This document shows, in pieces, positions 20,998 to 30,232 of a DNA stretch of 64,000 nt (position 1 is the first letter of the stretch; each line of letters starts with the position of its first letter). A model generated the notes under the pieces. It made no database searches and was not told the origin of the DNA. It worked only from the letters and a program-made list of their open reading frames with translations. The translations under genes and the position numbers were made by a program. Source of the stretch: a virus; the IMG/VR virus record IMGVR_UViG_3300047546_001733, positions 1 to 64,000 of that record; one strand, written 5' to 3'.

Positions 20998-21701
20998 TAC
21001 GACCTCGCTTTAAGAAGTGGTTCAAAAATATATCCTAGACCAACAGCGTAACGCCAGCGACTCACTCCATTAATTGTCTCCCCAAAAAATATGTCGGCAT
21101 CAAAAGACATTACAGGAGTACCTGCCTCGAGGGTAGTAACTACGGCGGAGTCTCTTGTGACTGATTTACGAATATTTGCACGAGTCGTTGTCGTGTATAT
21201 CTTATAGGGCGTTAAACGCATCTTCTTCCAGTGGGCAAACCCAGCGTCAGTAACGCCACTTGGGTCTATTTTTCTCCCCGCTGGGGCGGCAATACTTCGG
21301 TGCATCTGTGGATTTAATCCCGGGTAGGTGCGTGCGAGTCTCGTTATTTCTTCCCACATTAACCCATTCCAAAATCCCTCTAAAGGAGAGAAATGGACTT
21401 CAACACCAATTGCAGACGGGTTTGCTGTATCTGGAGTAAATGTTTTCCCAGTGTGCCATGCTACGTATTCCGCAGGATTCAGTAATTGAAACGTGTCACC
21501 CGTTTTTGATACAAGGTAGTGAGCACTTACATCTTTTGACATAATCAGAAAGTTTCGTTCTGCCCCGATGCTACTATTAGCTCTTCCATTTGTTGTATGA
21601 ATAACAAGTGTCTTGTATTCAATATTTTTGTTTCGAAGTGAGTACCCCTCATTCGCTCTGAGGTAATTGTTCTTCTGGTACTCCTCCTTGATTATTATCA
21701 T
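20997..21701 (-). CDS. Endolysin: N-acetylmuramoyl-L-alanine amidase, 234 aa
   Basis: Amidase_2-type enzyme that cuts the peptide from peptidoglycan. Zinc ligands visible: His35 in VIHTTNG, His134 in MHRSIAAP and Asp146 in RKIDPS. The last 65 or so residues look like an SH3b wall-binding domain. The ATG at 21701 has GGAGG 9 nt upstream, so the gene really overlaps the portal gene by 53 nt. Confidence 0.85.
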   Translation of the reverse strand: MIIIKEEYQKNNYLRANEGYSLRNKNIEYKTLVIHTTNGRANSSIGAERNFLIMSKDVSAHYLVSKTGDTFQLLNPAEYVAWHTGKTFTPDTANPSAIGVEVHFSPLEGFWNGLMWEEITRLARTYPGLNPQMHRSIAAPAGRKIDPSGVTDAGFAHWKKMRLTPYKIYTTTTRANIRKSVTRDSAVVTTLEAGTPVMSFDADIFFGETINGVSRWRYAVGLGYIFEPLLKARS

Positions 21702-23064
21702 TCGTCAGTTCCTCCAGTGTGTTACTCTCTGTGTCGATTTTTTCCTGCTCGTCTTCATAGGTAGTACCATAGAGTGAGGCAATTGTGTCCTTAGAAATGG
21801 CTCCAATTTGTTGTGCTTGAATAGCGAGTTGTGTCAGTGCAGTAATATCTTGAAGTGCAATTGGGCTGAAAGAGGGCTTCGGGTGCCACGGAAAATCATT
21901 CTTTACCGCAATTTCTTTGTAGAAACCTTCAACCCAGAGAAGTATTGCCTCTCTTAGTTCATTTAACGTGGACACCGGACCAAGACTCGCTGTTTTATTA
22001 TCTGACGCATTACTTCGTAATGTTTCACCTACAGCAAGAATTCTCGGAAATCCGAGTGCAAGAAAAATATCTGCATTCGGCTCAACATATTTTGCTTCAT
22101 TGAGTAGTGCCTCGAGTGGTGGTGTAATCCACGAAACTTCAATTGTATGGTTCGTGAAGAAGTTGAAGACTCGGTCGCCTGTGACAGCGGCTGTTGCCAA
22201 CACTGTTTCTGTTGACTTAATATCGTCATCAGTTGCAGGGAACTTATCCGAACCAATTCGCACATGACGTAAAAGTTCACTTGCTCTAGCGGCGATACTT
22301 CTATCCATAATTTTCAAGTAGTATTTATGCTGTAGAGCAAATAGTGCATTTTGTAAATATGGCTTTGGGTAATCTTCGTAAGAACGTAGTCTCCGGTATA
22401 TTGGGCGTGCGTTTGGTAGAGGGAATATTGTGACACCCTTCTGTATTGCTTTTACATAACTAGGAAACTCACGAACTAACTCATTGTACGCCTCGGTGTC
22501 TACTGCACCATCGGTACGATTTCCCTTGTTCATAATGAAGTCAATATCTTCTTTCGGGACTTTAACAAATACACTCCGCTCCATACCTATCAATTTTTTA
22601 CGTAAAATAATATTTTCTGGATTTCTTACCCAGAAGGAGTTTGGGAAAAAGACACGCTTTCTCCCAAGAGTTGGGTCAACCCGATTTCCCATAATAACTC
22701 CATAAGTTACTTCTGGTACTGCCATACCGTGGAGAATGTAATCGAGTGCGACTACTTTAAGATACGGTTGAATGTAGTCTGCCACCGCATCGTAAAATTC
22801 TACGTATGCCTCTGGATTATCTTTATCCTTGCGATTCCGTAGTTTTGTAATTGCCATGTCAACCATACGGTCAACAACTGTACCTGCGATTGTGTCCTGT
22901 TCATAAAAATATCGGCAGAACTTTATAATCTCATGATACGTGTATTTTTTCGAATTGTCAAATGGTAGCATGGTTGGGTCATAATAACCGGCTACAAATT
23001 GATTATTCACAAGAAACGGCGACGGCATATATGCTGATGTCGCTTTTGCTAATGGTTTATCCAT
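21649..23064 (-). CDS. Portal protein, 471 aa
   Basis: Dodecameric gate at the packaging vertex in related phages. Called by size, position directly after the large terminase, and portal-like sequence: helical N-terminal part, long stem region rich in R/K (residues about 225-280), and acidic, Gln/Glu-rich C-terminus. Confidence 0.75.
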   Translation of the reverse strand: MDKPLAKATSAYMPSPFLVNNQFVAGYYDPTMLPFDNSKKYTYHEIIKFCRYFYEQDTIAGTVVDRMVDMAITKLRNRKDKDNPEAYVEFYDAVADYIQPYLKVVALDYILHGMAVPEVTYGVIMGNRVDPTLGRKRVFFPNSFWVRNPENIILRKKLIGMERSVFVKVPKEDIDFIMNKGNRTDGAVDTEAYNELVREFPSYVKAIQKGVTIFPLPNARPIYRRLRSYEDYPKPYLQNALFALQHKYYLKIMDRSIAARASELLRHVRIGSDKFPATDDDIKSTETVLATAAVTGDRVFNFFTNHTIEVSWITPPLEALLNEAKYVEPNADIFLALGFPRILAVGETLRSNASDNKTASLGPVSTLNELREAILLWVEGFYKEIAVKNDFPWHPKPSFSPIALQDITALTQLAIQAQQIGAISKDTIASLYGTTYEDEQEKIDTESNTLEELTNDNNQGGVPEEQLPQSE

Positions 23065-23066
23065 TT

Positions 23067-25676
23067 TTACCTCACTGTTGTATTACTTACTGGTTTTGCG
23101 AGAATGGGTAACACTGACTGAGAAACTGCTGTTTTACCTCGTAGCGCATAAATAAAACACAAGTAACTTGCAAAGATATGGTCATCGTCAGAGGCACCAA
23201 CACCCCGTTCATTCATGATGTAGTAGTGGTCATTTCCGGTGATACGTTTCTGACGAGTAAGTCGCTCTAACTGACTTACACCCTCAGTGTCTATCTCAGA
23301 AAATAAGAGCGTACCCTCTGAGACCATTCGTGCGATTTCCTTCGAACCCCAACTGCGAAATACCTCAGTAAGTTCAGTATCGTCGTCTGTTCTACCAACT
23401 GACACACGCTCATTAAAAAGCACAGGAATAATTCTTTCAGCATATTTGTAAACAGTATATTCCTCCCGACTACAAAGTGATTGGTAGATACCCGCACCAC
23501 CACCACCTGCGCCTACGTCAATTGCAATCTTTGTGGGATTATAAAACTGAGTAAGGTAATGGATAATTGACTCTTGTTCAGGATAATCAATCTTAGTAAT
23601 TCGGTATCGTACAAGTGTAATATATTTATTATTCTTCGCCGCAACCACCTGTATAACGGTTGGGTCTGAAAATCCAGTGTCTATAGAAAAAATAACATAA
23701 TCATAACCAGTAACTTTATGTAACTTTAGTACGTCCTTAAATGACTTCCCCTTTAGTTTATCATTGTTAGAAAAACGATAACTAAAAAAATCAACCTGCT
23801 CAAGGGTAAATGCGTCTCTAGGAATTACTTGAAAACTTGCTGACCCATGACGACCAAGTACAAGTTGTTGAAAAATGTCTTCCTCGATACCTCCGTACTT
23901 GCGGAGTGCGTCATTCCAGTCATCTAGTGTAAAGTATGGATTGTTTGGTGACGGGATGCGATACTTTTTATACTTTGGGCGACGGATGTCTAGGTCGTAA
24001 AGCGCACTGTTTCGTAATCCGTTAGGTACACCACAGTAAATTTCCTGTATCTTTGGTTCCCACGTATTTAGTGTAGGCTGGAGTTGATTAAAAGCGGTCA
24101 TGGGAAACAACTGCATCTCATCGCCAGCAATACGTGGAATATGTAAACCTACTAAGTTATTACTTTCTTTTGTACCCGCAATACGGGCATTAAACCGGTG
24201 ATTTCGCGAGCCAAACTTGAAATCTAGCGTACCTTTCGAGCGATTAATGTTATTACCCAGAAAGTCTTTTAGTAACGGGCTTGTAGTAAATTTAAGTACA
24301 AGTCTGTCAAGTAACGGTGTTAACTGATTTGAGTTTGGGGTTACAAGAAGTTGTTCAGACGTTTTTGGGAATTCAATGTCATTGTTAACAATCTGGTAAG
24401 TCAGTAAGTCTTCAATAATCACCGAATTATGCACAACAATATAGTTAGAAATATACGTCTCGTCAGTATAAACGTGTACTGCATAAGTGGGCATATTGTA
24501 GGAACGACTTTTCCTGTGCTCAATCGCCTCCCAACGTATATTATCTGGTGGTTCTACGTTACTAAGGTCTAGGTTGACTTTAATACCAGGTACAGTGAAT
24601 GTAGACCAGAAGCGTAGTGCATTTTCTTTATCTAGCGTGGTTATTTCCCAGATAGAAAAGTCGCCGGTATATCCGTGGGTTTTTTGTACAACATCACCAG
24701 TCTTTTTTCTGGTTGTGCTTATACCAAAGTATAACAAAATTTCTTGAAACTCTTTTGTAAAATTTTCGTTTGGTACTCTCAGAGATACTTCGGTACTTGA
24801 GAAAGCACCATACTGAGCAAAAACTGCCTCTAGAAAAACTTTAATATTCTCGAGACGTTGAGTTTTTAAAAAGTCTAAATTTTGTTTCTTGCGTCCGTTG
24901 CTTTTTGTGTTAATACCACACTCACGCCACAATTGACGAATGTAGTGCCGTGTCTGCCCAGTTTTAATGCGGTCGAGATAATACTTACCATCCTCAATTC
25001 GTAAATTAAGAAACATATTCTTAGCAATAAATTCGAGTTCTTCTGCAACTTGTTTAAACCGTGGTTTGATTCCCATATATCCAATGACCTTTAGGTCGTT
25101 GAGAATATCATAACCCATCGCACGTAATTCAAACCATGAGAATGTATTTAATACGCAGTGGTCAGTTGGTAAAATGTTTGTGACTGCAACTAAGTCGCCC
25201 ACAACCAAGTCACCTGCAAGTACAAAGCCACGAGGCGTAAGTATCGGATGGTTATACGTACATTCAATTTCTTGAGTAGCTGTTTTAAATTTATGTAACT
25301 TTGCCCATTTATCCTTTGTAATAGTAGCCCGCCGCTGTTTAAATTTACCGTCGGTGGAATACGCATAAGTAACAAAAGAGTCTTTACGCAATAATTCACC
25401 GATAGTTTTAAAGCCCTCAGTGGTATATACCGTGGACGATGTTGGCTGACATTTACCAATTGAGCGACCGCCGGTGATAACAATATGTTTATTTTGGTCT
25501 GTAAGAATTTCGCGTTGGTATGGGCGGTGCTTAAATTCATCTGATGACCAGTTATTTTTATTCATGTCCCCGTTATTTGTTGAGCGAAGGAATTCACTAA
25601 ACCACACAGGGTCTTCTATAATCTCGAGTAAGGCTAACTCCGATTCATCAATTTTCTTCTGTAGAGCCATCCTCAT
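23067..25676 (-). CDS. terL: Large terminase subunit with intein, 869 aa
   Basis: DNA-packaging motor. After removal of a 342-residue intein (76-417) the mature protein is 527 aa. The intein splits the Walker A motif: GGRSIGK directly before it and Ser418 directly after. IAGDEMQLF is the Walker B region; the C-terminal RNase H-fold nuclease shows FSIDTGFSDPT, AIDVGAGGGG and SDDDHIFA with the expected acidic residues. Motor activity therefore depends on splicing. Overlaps the upstream gene by 29 nt. Confidence 0.9.
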   Translation of the reverse strand: MRMALQKKIDESELALLEIIEDPVWFSEFLRSTNNGDMNKNNWSSDEFKHRPYQREILTDQNKHIVITGGRSIGKCQPTSSTVYTTEGFKTIGELLRKDSFVTYAYSTDGKFKQRRATITKDKWAKLHKFKTATQEIECTYNHPILTPRGFVLAGDLVVGDLVAVTNILPTDHCVLNTFSWFELRAMGYDILNDLKVIGYMGIKPRFKQVAEELEFIAKNMFLNLRIEDGKYYLDRIKTGQTRHYIRQLWRECGINTKSNGRKKQNLDFLKTQRLENIKVFLEAVFAQYGAFSSTEVSLRVPNENFTKEFQEILLYFGISTTRKKTGDVVQKTHGYTGDFSIWEITTLDKENALRFWSTFTVPGIKVNLDLSNVEPPDNIRWEAIEHRKSRSYNMPTYAVHVYTDETYISNYIVVHNSVIIEDLLTYQIVNNDIEFPKTSEQLLVTPNSNQLTPLLDRLVLKFTTSPLLKDFLGNNINRSKGTLDFKFGSRNHRFNARIAGTKESNNLVGLHIPRIAGDEMQLFPMTAFNQLQPTLNTWEPKIQEIYCGVPNGLRNSALYDLDIRRPKYKKYRIPSPNNPYFTLDDWNDALRKYGGIEEDIFQQLVLGRHGSASFQVIPRDAFTLEQVDFFSYRFSNNDKLKGKSFKDVLKLHKVTGYDYVIFSIDTGFSDPTVIQVVAAKNNKYITLVRYRITKIDYPEQESIIHYLTQFYNPTKIAIDVGAGGGGAGIYQSLCSREEYTVYKYAERIIPVLFNERVSVGRTDDDTELTEVFRSWGSKEIARMVSEGTLLFSEIDTEGVSQLERLTRQKRITGNDHYYIMNERGVGASDDDHIFASYLCFIYALRGKTAVSQSVLPILAKPVSNTTVR
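24426..25451 (-). mobile_element. Intein in terminase P-loop, decayed homing endonuclease
   Basis: 342 residues, first Cys, last His-Asn, followed by Ser: all four splicing residues are present. N-terminal block CQPTSSTVYTTEG, block B TYNHPILTPRG, C-terminal block YAVHVYTDETYISNYIVVHN. The middle has the size and pattern of a LAGLIDADG endonuclease (FLEAVFAQYGAF... then EFQEILLYFGIS), but the Asp expected in the LFDADG position is replaced, so cutting is probably lost while splicing is kept. Confidence 0.9.
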
Positions 25677-26298
25677 CCTCCATTATTACAACATCTTCAT
25701 CACTTTCGATTTCTGGTACATCGCTGGATTTTGCGGGTTGTATAACCTCGTAAAGATATTGTTTTCTCCACTTGTAATCTTTAATATCAAAAAATATACC
25801 CTCACTAGCACTCTTTCTGGTCATCGTAACTCTTCGATTACACTGACTGCATTGTGTTTCGAAGTGAAATGCAGTGTGCTCCATTACAGGTGAAAACCGT
25901 GCCAGTAGTATTTTACAGTCAGGGCAATATACTTTTACTAATCGTTTTTCTATAAAATTTTGAGCAGTTACTTTTAATGTTGTTAAATAACTTGAGATAC
26001 TATCAGAATTCTCAGACTTTCTGGTCTTTCGGTCAAGGGCAAGTGCCCGCTCTACCTGTAGATTTCTTTCAATAAGGTCACGGATAGAATTACCGACACG
26101 CTGTATTGACTCAATATTTTCCATGATAGAAGACGACTCAGTAAGGAGTAGCATCTCTTGTTGTAATCTTTCAATAAGTACTTGATTTTGTATTAAAATC
26201 TCGAGATTAGCCCTGTCATTCGGAGAGTTAAGTGTCTCCAAGTCGTATTTATCACTATAATCCTTTAAAATCTCTTGAAACCTTGATTTTTTCGTCAT
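25648..26298 (-). CDS. Putative small terminase or packaging protein, 216 aa
   Basis: Helical N-terminal two-thirds (coiled-coil-like, residues about 40-105), then a four-Cys zinc ribbon (CPDC...CSQC, about residues 124-153) and an acidic tail. Its place just before the large terminase suggests the DNA-recognising small subunit, but the zinc ribbon is unusual for that role. Confidence 0.5.
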   Translation of the reverse strand: MTKKSRFQEILKDYSDKYDLETLNSPNDRANLEILIQNQVLIERLQQEMLLLTESSSIMENIESIQRVGNSIRDLIERNLQVERALALDRKTRKSENSDSISSYLTTLKVTAQNFIEKRLVKVYCPDCKILLARFSPVMEHTAFHFETQCSQCNRRVTMTRKSASEGIFFDIKDYKWRKQYLYEVIQPAKSSDVPEIESDEDVVIMEDEDGSTEEN

Positions 26299-26315
26299 AA
26301 ATCTCCCTTAACACA

Positions 26316-26373
26316 ATAAAAGCGGGGTAGTATACCGTGTCTAACCAGAGTCAAACTTGTGGTAAACTACCCC
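26316..26373 (-). terminator. Long inverted repeat with T-run
   Basis: Arms GGGGTAGTATACC and GGTAAACTACCCC with one mismatch, then GCTTTTATT on the minus strand. Lies between the reductase and packaging genes; one arm also contains a TATACT that could be a -10. Confidence 0.7.
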
Positions 26374-26398
26374 TCTACTATTATACCCTATTTTTGTG

Positions 26399-28543
26399 TC
26401 AGCGTACTGGGCAAGCCCCACCAACACAATCAGGGTCAAACTCATCTTCATCTGTAGCCGTTGATTCACGGGCATACAAAGCTTTCACAATATCCTGCCA
26501 TGTGATGTGAGCAACATTGAGGTGATGCCATGCCCACTGGGCTTCATCAATTTCCTCGTATGGCATAAGCGGGTACGCACCACTGTATTTTGGTAGGAAT
26601 GATACCCCGATGTAATCATCCCAGTTTGACATAATTAGGTCAATAATATCATTCACCTCATCGTTATTAAACGTGATGGTAATTGACGTATTGTGGTCAG
26701 TCCAATACTTTTGGAGCGTGAAATACCGTTTTAGTTGTTCAACAGCGGATTCCTCATTTGCAGAGCGGGTTGCGCTTGTGCGAATAGGAAATTCAATCAC
26801 CCACGTCTGTGCTTTATCCAATACCAACATTTTTTCGTAGTCGCCGAGAAGTTTAAATTCCTCTGGCATCATGACTGATGCTTCTGGGTATGTTGGATAA
26901 CCGACGGCAAGCATCGCCTTCGCAAGCGGGTCAAAACTAGAAATACGAACACGACGAATGTAATATGGCGCATACGATGCGTGAGCACCACTTGACACAG
27001 TCGGTAGTTGTGCAATAGTACCACTTGGTTTTTGTGTAGTAACCAGCAGGGGAACGGGAATACGAAGTTCACTTGCATACTCCTGAGCCGCTTTATTTGC
27101 AATTTTATTCAACTCACCCAAGAACATCGCCAACGGGTACTGCATAAGACTGCCGTCGCTATTTAAGATGGGAACGAGTGCAGTTTCATCAGTAGAGTCC
27201 ACACCACAGGCGTCCATAGCCTCAACATACCCCGTGAAAGATACCCCAGTCAAACGGTCACGCTTCTGTACTTCATCCCAATGGGGAAGTTCTAGTGTAA
27301 CCGTAGTCATACGCAGTCCAATACGTGTGGCAAGAATAACTGCGTTTGCAAGCGCATTATAGTCAATCTTACCATTTTTCACATACCCAGCCATGTTGAT
27401 TTCTGACAAATTACATACACCATTGTCCGCAAGTAATATTTCGGCACATGGATTTGTACCAGCATAATTTGGGCGACGTTTTGAAGCCGCCTCGGCATTG
27501 ATAAAGCCCGGCTCACCATTATCCGCAATACGGGAAAAAATATCCTTGAGTTGCTCTCTGGTTGGCTTCTTTTGAAAATAAACCGAGTTGTTACTCATTG
27601 AGCGATACCGAAATTCTGCCTTGTTTGGGTCACTCCAAAGATTTGACTTTGCGTCAAGTACATCTTTGTCGGTAATATCAAACAACGTAATTTCACTAGA
27701 ACGACGTACCCCACCAACGACAACACACGAGCCGATAATATTCATAATATCCATCGCCTGTACGGTGGTTAGTTTATTATTACCACGACACATAACACGG
27801 TGAATCTGTTTGAACATATCACGCAGTGCGGTATGACCAGATGCACGTCCACCAAAAGTTTTGAGTACTTCACCCTGTTGACGCACATTATCGTAGTTAA
27901 TCATAATGGACTCAACATACTTCTCTGAGCGCATAGTCTCAAAGTACGCATTCAAAGCAGAAACCCAACCCTCTTTCGAATCACCAACAATAATATAAAC
28001 ACCACCAGAATCTTCATAAACCTGTGTTTCATCAATACGTTGTTCAGCCTTCTTTGGGTGATACGGCTTATGAGCAACAACTACGTTGGTTTTAATTTCT
28101 GCAAGTTGGCTCACATCACTTGGAAGAACACGAAATCCAACACCAGTACCCAACATCATCAAGTAAAAAGCATCCACAAATGCAGTGAATGAGTCCACTA
28201 CAGTAAAAGAACAATTAAAATTAGCCAGAGGAAACTTGCGAGCGGCTTCAGTTCCACCAATCCACATAGTACGCCCTGCGGTGAACAAACGTAAGTTAAA
28301 CATCTCATCAAAGAAATGCTCCGCTTCTTGACGAAGTAGAGCAGTATCTGTAGGATTGGAATGTAAACTCATAGAATACTCAACAACACGGTGACACGTT
28401 TCTTTCCAGTGTTCTCTCCGACCTAACTCGGGAATAAACCTCGAGTAAGTACGCAAATAAACAAATTGCCCAAGAATAGAATTCCACTCAGGATTGTCAG
28501 CATACTTGCTAAGAAAAGAATCGCTCAAATAACTAGTTTTCAT
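26399..28543 (-). CDS. nrdJ: Class II (B12-dependent) ribonucleotide reductase, 714 aa
   Basis: Makes deoxyribonucleotides using adenosylcobalamin. Monomeric type as in the Lactobacillus triphosphate reductase. Visible: FNCSF (Cys111, redox), NPCAEI (Cys366 thiyl site, Glu368), NGVCNLSEIN (Cys377, second redox Cys), and C-terminal Cys706/Cys711 spaced CxxxxC, which are recharged by thioredoxin. A thioredoxin-like gene lies at 63355. Works without oxygen or a separate radical subunit. Confidence 0.92.
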   Translation of the reverse strand: MKTSYLSDSFLSKYADNPEWNSILGQFVYLRTYSRFIPELGRREHWKETCHRVVEYSMSLHSNPTDTALLRQEAEHFFDEMFNLRLFTAGRTMWIGGTEAARKFPLANFNCSFTVVDSFTAFVDAFYLMMLGTGVGFRVLPSDVSQLAEIKTNVVVAHKPYHPKKAEQRIDETQVYEDSGGVYIIVGDSKEGWVSALNAYFETMRSEKYVESIMINYDNVRQQGEVLKTFGGRASGHTALRDMFKQIHRVMCRGNNKLTTVQAMDIMNIIGSCVVVGGVRRSSEITLFDITDKDVLDAKSNLWSDPNKAEFRYRSMSNNSVYFQKKPTREQLKDIFSRIADNGEPGFINAEAASKRRPNYAGTNPCAEILLADNGVCNLSEINMAGYVKNGKIDYNALANAVILATRIGLRMTTVTLELPHWDEVQKRDRLTGVSFTGYVEAMDACGVDSTDETALVPILNSDGSLMQYPLAMFLGELNKIANKAAQEYASELRIPVPLLVTTQKPSGTIAQLPTVSSGAHASYAPYYIRRVRISSFDPLAKAMLAVGYPTYPEASVMMPEEFKLLGDYEKMLVLDKAQTWVIEFPIRTSATRSANEESAVEQLKRYFTLQKYWTDHNTSITITFNNDEVNDIIDLIMSNWDDYIGVSFLPKYSGAYPLMPYEEIDEAQWAWHHLNVAHITWQDIVKALYARESTATDEDEFDPDCVGGACPVR

Positions 28544-28564
28544 TCTGTATATTCTCCATTGTTT

Positions 28565-28870
28565 TTATTCTCCGACTACACTGATGATTGCATTAAAATC
28601 CAGATTTTGCGTAAATCTATAATTCTTCAATGCTTCCGCAGTTTGTTGTGTTAACCATTCATTACGAAAGTTAGTCATAATCTCAGTCTGCATAATCTCC
28701 ATAAACTGACTCACCGAGTTAACCCATTTAGTACTTTGGGTTACAATTCCCGTATGGAAAAACTCTGAGTCACTGTGCGTCACTGAGTAGTTAATAGTAA
28801 AAAACCCGCTCTCGTTTACTGTAAACGCAATAATAGCAAAAGTAAAATTACCTGAACTTGGTATATTCAT
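28565..28870 (-). CDS. Hypothetical phage protein, 101 aa
   Basis: Not recognised; N-terminal beta sheet then helix. One-base overlap with the MazG gene; lies inside the nucleotide metabolism operon. Confidence 0.6.
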   Translation of the reverse strand: MNIPSSGNFTFAIIAFTVNESGFFTINYSVTHSDSEFFHTGIVTQSTKWVNSVSQFMEIMQTEIMTNFRNEWLTQQTAEALKNYRFTQNLDFNAIISVVGE

Positions 28871-29244
28871 TAGCGGTTGTCTCCATTTCCCTTAATAACC
28901 CCTCGTTGGGCACGGCTCTTAATTTTTACGAAGTTCTCATAAAATACATCACTAATAGAAACACCAAGGTCATCTGCAACAGCAGTAACATACCAAAGCA
29001 CATCGCCAAGCTCGGAAACAATATCATCAAATCTCTCCTGTGTTAATTGACCATCATCATCACGCATAAGTTTCTTTACCTTACCCGCAACTTCCCCGGC
29101 TTCATTGACGAGACCCAATACTGGGTAGATTAGATGGTGTTCTTCTGCATACACCTTTGTACTCCGCACAAACAACTGATAGTTATGTAAACTCTCTACA
29201 TTCTCAGTTTCTGACTCTTTACCTTGAATAGATTCATCACTCAT
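28870..29244 (-). CDS. mazG: MazG-like NTP pyrophosphohydrolase, 124 aa
   Basis: All-alpha NTP pyrophosphatase. Metal-binding pattern EAGE (Glu48, Glu51) and ELGD (Glu78, Asp81). Phage MazG proteins hydrolyse (d)NTPs or act on alarmone levels; which applies here cannot be told. Confidence 0.85.
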   Translation of the reverse strand: MSDESIQGKESETENVESLHNYQLFVRSTKVYAEEHHLIYPVLGLVNEAGEVAGKVKKLMRDDDGQLTQERFDDIVSELGDVLWYVTAVADDLGVSISDVFYENFVKIKSRAQRGVIKGNGDNR

Positions 29245-29247
29245 TTG

Positions 29248-29595
29248 TTATTTACCCCACTTACCTTTCATTAAGATTAATGCTATAATAGCATAGTTTG
29301 CCAAATCTGTCAAATTGTCTTCAATTGACTCGTTCTTGGGGGATTTCTTTCCAGAAAAAGTGCCTGTAGAAATATCAAATCCGTAAAGATTCATTAGGCG
29401 TGCTGTTTTGTCCCAGATACGTACAATTGCGCCAAATTCTCCTGTCCCTAACATATTGTGCGGTGAATAATCCTGCATCTTTTCAGCGTGTACTCTGTAG
29501 AGTGTTTCTGTAATCTCTTTGAACATAGCGTATTGTTCAGGATATTTCTCCCTGTCAATAATGTTTTCGGGATATGCTGTTTTTTTACTTAACAT
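29248..29595 (-). CDS. DUF1599 / Nmad1-like protein, 115 aa
   Basis: Matches the nucleotide-modification-associated domain 1 pattern: DYSPHNMLGTGEFGAIVRIWDK and a late NLTDLANYAIIALI helix. Family members sit near base-modification or nucleotide genes; activity unproven. ATG at 29595 has GAGGA at good distance; the ATG at 29607 lacks a site. Confidence 0.7.
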   Translation of the reverse strand: MLSKKTAYPENIIDREKYPEQYAMFKEITETLYRVHAEKMQDYSPHNMLGTGEFGAIVRIWDKTARLMNLYGFDISTGTFSGKKSPKNESIEDNLTDLANYAIIALILMKGKWGK

Positions 29596-29694
29596 AATCT
29601 TCCTCATTACTATATATATAATTATAATAACTAAATACTTTTATTATATTCTATTTATATATAGTATAATATATTCCCCTCGGGGGGTAATTTG

Positions 29695-29723
29695 ATTATA
29701 CCACACCGTGAAAAGTTTGTCAA
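29695..29723 (-). promoter_or_regulatory. Perfect sigma70 promoter, leftward
   Basis: TTGACA-17-TATAAT with TGG; starts the leftward nucleotide/packaging operon. A CCCC/GGGG hairpin lies just after the start point, and about 80 nt of very AT-rich leader follows. Confidence 0.9.
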
Positions 29724-29746
29724 GTCCCCCTTAATTTGCGGTTGTA

Positions 29747-29775
29747 TTGACAATTCACTCCGCCCATGGTATAAT
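29747..29775 (+). promoter_or_regulatory. Perfect sigma70 promoter, rightward
   Basis: TTGACA-17-TATAAT with TGG, only 23 nt from the leftward -35; drives the regulator gene and probably the virion genes. Confidence 0.9.
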
Positions 29776-29781
29776 TTTATT

Positions 29782-29797
29782 GGGTATATGTATACCC
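29782..29797 (+). promoter_or_regulatory. Inverted repeat operator at start site
   Basis: GGGTATA-TG-TATACCC lies exactly at the predicted +1 of the rightward promoter; a good repressor site, possibly for the downstream regulator. Confidence 0.6.
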
Positions 29798-29819
29798 TAT
29801 TTATTTGTCAGAGGTACCT

Positions 29820-30191
29820 ATGAGTCAATTATGTTGTGTGTGTGATAATTACGCCAAAAGAAACAGTAGATTTTGTGTAAGTTGTAAGGCAATCTACTCT
29901 GTTGTTAACAAAGAACCCTGGTTTGAAGAATTATGTAATCTTATGAAACGTCAAAGACGCATTGATGATATTGAAAAATATTCTATCTACGATAGTAACA
30001 CAAAGTCACTTCAAAGTAAAGTACGAAGAGGTAGAGGGAGACCTGTTACGTCAAAAGTAGTTCGTGAACTTGTACTTAGTTTAAAGGACACATCGCCAAA
30101 TTCCTCTATAAGAGAGATTGAAACATTGTGCGCTTCTGCGGGTGTAAATGTTTCGCGAGAAACAATTCGTAGAATTTTGACACAAAAATAG
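29820..30191 (+). CDS. Zinc/AT-hook DNA-binding regulator, 123 aa
   Basis: Four Cys of two CxxC knuckles near the N-terminus (about residues 5-23), an AT-hook RRGRGRP near residue 67, and a C-terminal helix-turn-helix (SIREIETLCASAGVNVSRET). The ATG at 29820 has GAGGT upstream; the TTG at 29805 has none. First gene after the divergent control region, so probably its regulator. Confidence 0.7.
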   Translation: MSQLCCVCDNYAKRNSRFCVSCKAIYSVVNKEPWFEELCNLMKRQRRIDDIEKYSIYDSNTKSLQSKVRRGRGRPVTSKVVRELVLSLKDTSPNSSIREIETLCASAGVNVSRETIRRILTQK

Positions 30192-30204
30192 TATATACTA
30201 ATAG
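30177..30204 (+). promoter_or_regulatory. Weak promoter with TAGTATATACTA palindrome
   Basis: TTGACA overlaps the end of the regulator gene; 16 nt later is TAATAG. A perfect 12-bp palindrome (30189-30200) lies in the spacer and could be an operator for the virion genes. Confidence 0.45.
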
Positions 30205-30232
30205 AGAGTATTTTTTTTTTCTAGGAGGTTTT

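Noticed and set aside
25451-25676. Frameshift or gene fusion in the large terminase
   Set aside because: The insert has all splicing residues and the flanks rejoin to an intact P-loop; it is an intein.
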